From CAZTLI01 sp964614375 (GTDB lineage: Bacteria; Chloroflexota; Anaerolineae; Aggregatilineales; Phototrophicaceae), in the NCBI GenBank assembly GCA_964614375.1, contig CAZTLI010000333.1, positions 1-6,257 on the forward strand: a DNA stretch of 6,257 nt, written 5' to 3'. Numbering within the stretch: position 1 is the stretch's first letter; every line of letters starts with the position of its first letter. The notes under the pieces are model-generated. The model saw only the letters and a program-made list of their open reading frames with translations. It did not search any database and was not told where the DNA came from. The position numbers and the translations under genes were made by a program. Shown here piece after piece: positions 5,654 to 6,257 of this stretch.

Positions 5654-6257
5654 CCGCCTGCGCCATCGTCGGGCGTCCACCACCACCACCGCCAACCACT
5701 TCGGCAATGGGTTTGATGAGATTGCCCGCTTTAACCCCTTTTTTCACCAGCGAATCGCTCACCGCTACAAGCAACTGGGGTTTACCATCGACATTACTGC
5801 CAAGTACCATGACCCCGTTTTCGACCTTGTTACGGAACCAGTCCGACATTTCACGCATGGTATCCATCGGCACACCGTCTAAACGCGCAATTAACGCTTC
5901 AACACCATTGATGTGCTCCACATTAACGAGCATGGCATCAAAATCAACCTTCGCCAATCGGCGTTGCAGTTCCGTATTCAGTTTACGCACCTGCGCCAGT
6001 TCTTCTTGCAATGCAATAATACGTTGTACAGCGTTATCGGGTGTTGTTGCCAGATGTGCGGCAACAAGCTCCAGCGTATCCAACTGCTGCTGGATATAGG
6101 CAATCGCTGCGCGACCTGTCAGCGCCTCGACACGACGTATCCCGGCGCTCACACTCCCTTCCGAAGTAAATACAAACGCGCCGATTTCGCCTGTTTCTTT
6201 CACATGCGTGCCACCGCACAATTCGTAGCTGTAGCGATGACCAGAACGTTCGATGAT
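5637..6257 (-). CDS. alaS: Alanyl-tRNA synthetase, C-terminal part, 3' end frameshifted (partial)
   Basis: The last 206 codons are visible in frame; the rest lies beyond the right edge. AlaS charges tRNA(Ala) with alanine and hydrolyses mischarged Ser/Gly. The visible part starts at the end of the editing domain with ELCGGTHV; its Cys and His are the CxxxH half of the editing metal site. After the conserved EGSVSAGIRRVEALTG comes a coiled-coil linker (about LDTLELVAAHL to ELQRRLAKV). The C-Ala domain follows, with NLIKPIAEVVGGGGGGRPTMAQAGG near its end. The frame then reads RGA and hits TGA at 5639-5637, about 15-20 residues short of the usual end. The missing tail can be read in another frame just downstream (see the next entry). 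It is the first visible gene of the leftward run. Whether the break is real or a sequencing or assembly error cannot be decided here. Confidence 0.95.
   Translation of the reverse strand: MIERSGHRYSYELCGGTHVKETGEIGAFVFTSEGSVSAGIRRVEALTGRAAIAYIQQQLDTLELVAAHLATTPDNAVQRIIALQEELAQVRKLNTELQRRLAKVDFDAMLVNVEHINGVEALIARLDGVPMDTMREMSDWFRNKVENGVMVLGSNVDGKPQLLVAVSDSLVKKGVKAGNLIKPIAEVVGGGGGGRPTMAQAGGRGA

Noticed and set aside
5446..6099. 217-codon plus-strand frame opposite alaS
   Set aside because: The Ser/Thr/Pro-rich translation mirrors the alaS codons, including a Pro run opposite the Gly run; no independent support.

Overview
This 6.3-kb stretch looks like chromosomal DNA from a free-living bacterium, most likely a member of the Chloroflexota (Anaerolineae-like). 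I infer this from the gene neighbourhood alaS, baseplate-J-like membrane protein, ruvX, mltG, lipoprotein. Frequent TTG/GTG starts and the sequence character of the membrane-anchored baseplate-J-domain protein fit the same group. This is my recognition of families, not a database search. There are no rRNA or tRNA genes, insertion sequences, CRISPR arrays or prophage blocks.

Layout from left to right. (1) Positions 1-112, minus strand: the first 37 codons of a membrane-anchored protein that runs off the left edge. (2) 113-302: a 190-bp divergent intergenic region with candidate promoters facing both ways. (3) 303-1622, plus strand: a complete pyrimidine-nucleoside phosphorylase (pdp), the only plus-strand gene. 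(4) 1593-6257, minus strand: a tight run of five genes. In transcription order these are the 3' part of alaS, a 513-residue single-pass protein with a baseplate-J-like outer domain, ruvX, mltG, and a short receptor-type lipoprotein. The last gene converges on pdp, and the two 3' ends overlap by 30 bp.

How the genes fit together. alaS, ruvX (yqgF) and mltG are a conserved neighbourhood in many bacteria, joining tRNA charging, pre-16S rRNA processing and peptidoglycan strand cleavage. Here the cluster has gained an envelope protein between alaS and ruvX and a lipoprotein after mltG. Three of the five products (the baseplate-J-like protein, MltG and the lipoprotein) therefore act at or outside the membrane. 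pdp is a separate nucleoside-salvage gene with its own promoter.

Most notable points. The alaS reading frame is broken near its 3' end: a recognisable C-terminal tail continues in another frame and stops 8 bp before the next gene. The baseplate-J-like fold sits in a housekeeping operon rather than a phage or secretion-system context. The solute-binding lipoprotein lacks much of its second lobe and has no transporter genes beside it. ruvX and mltG both appear to start with TTG, each with a good ribosome binding site.
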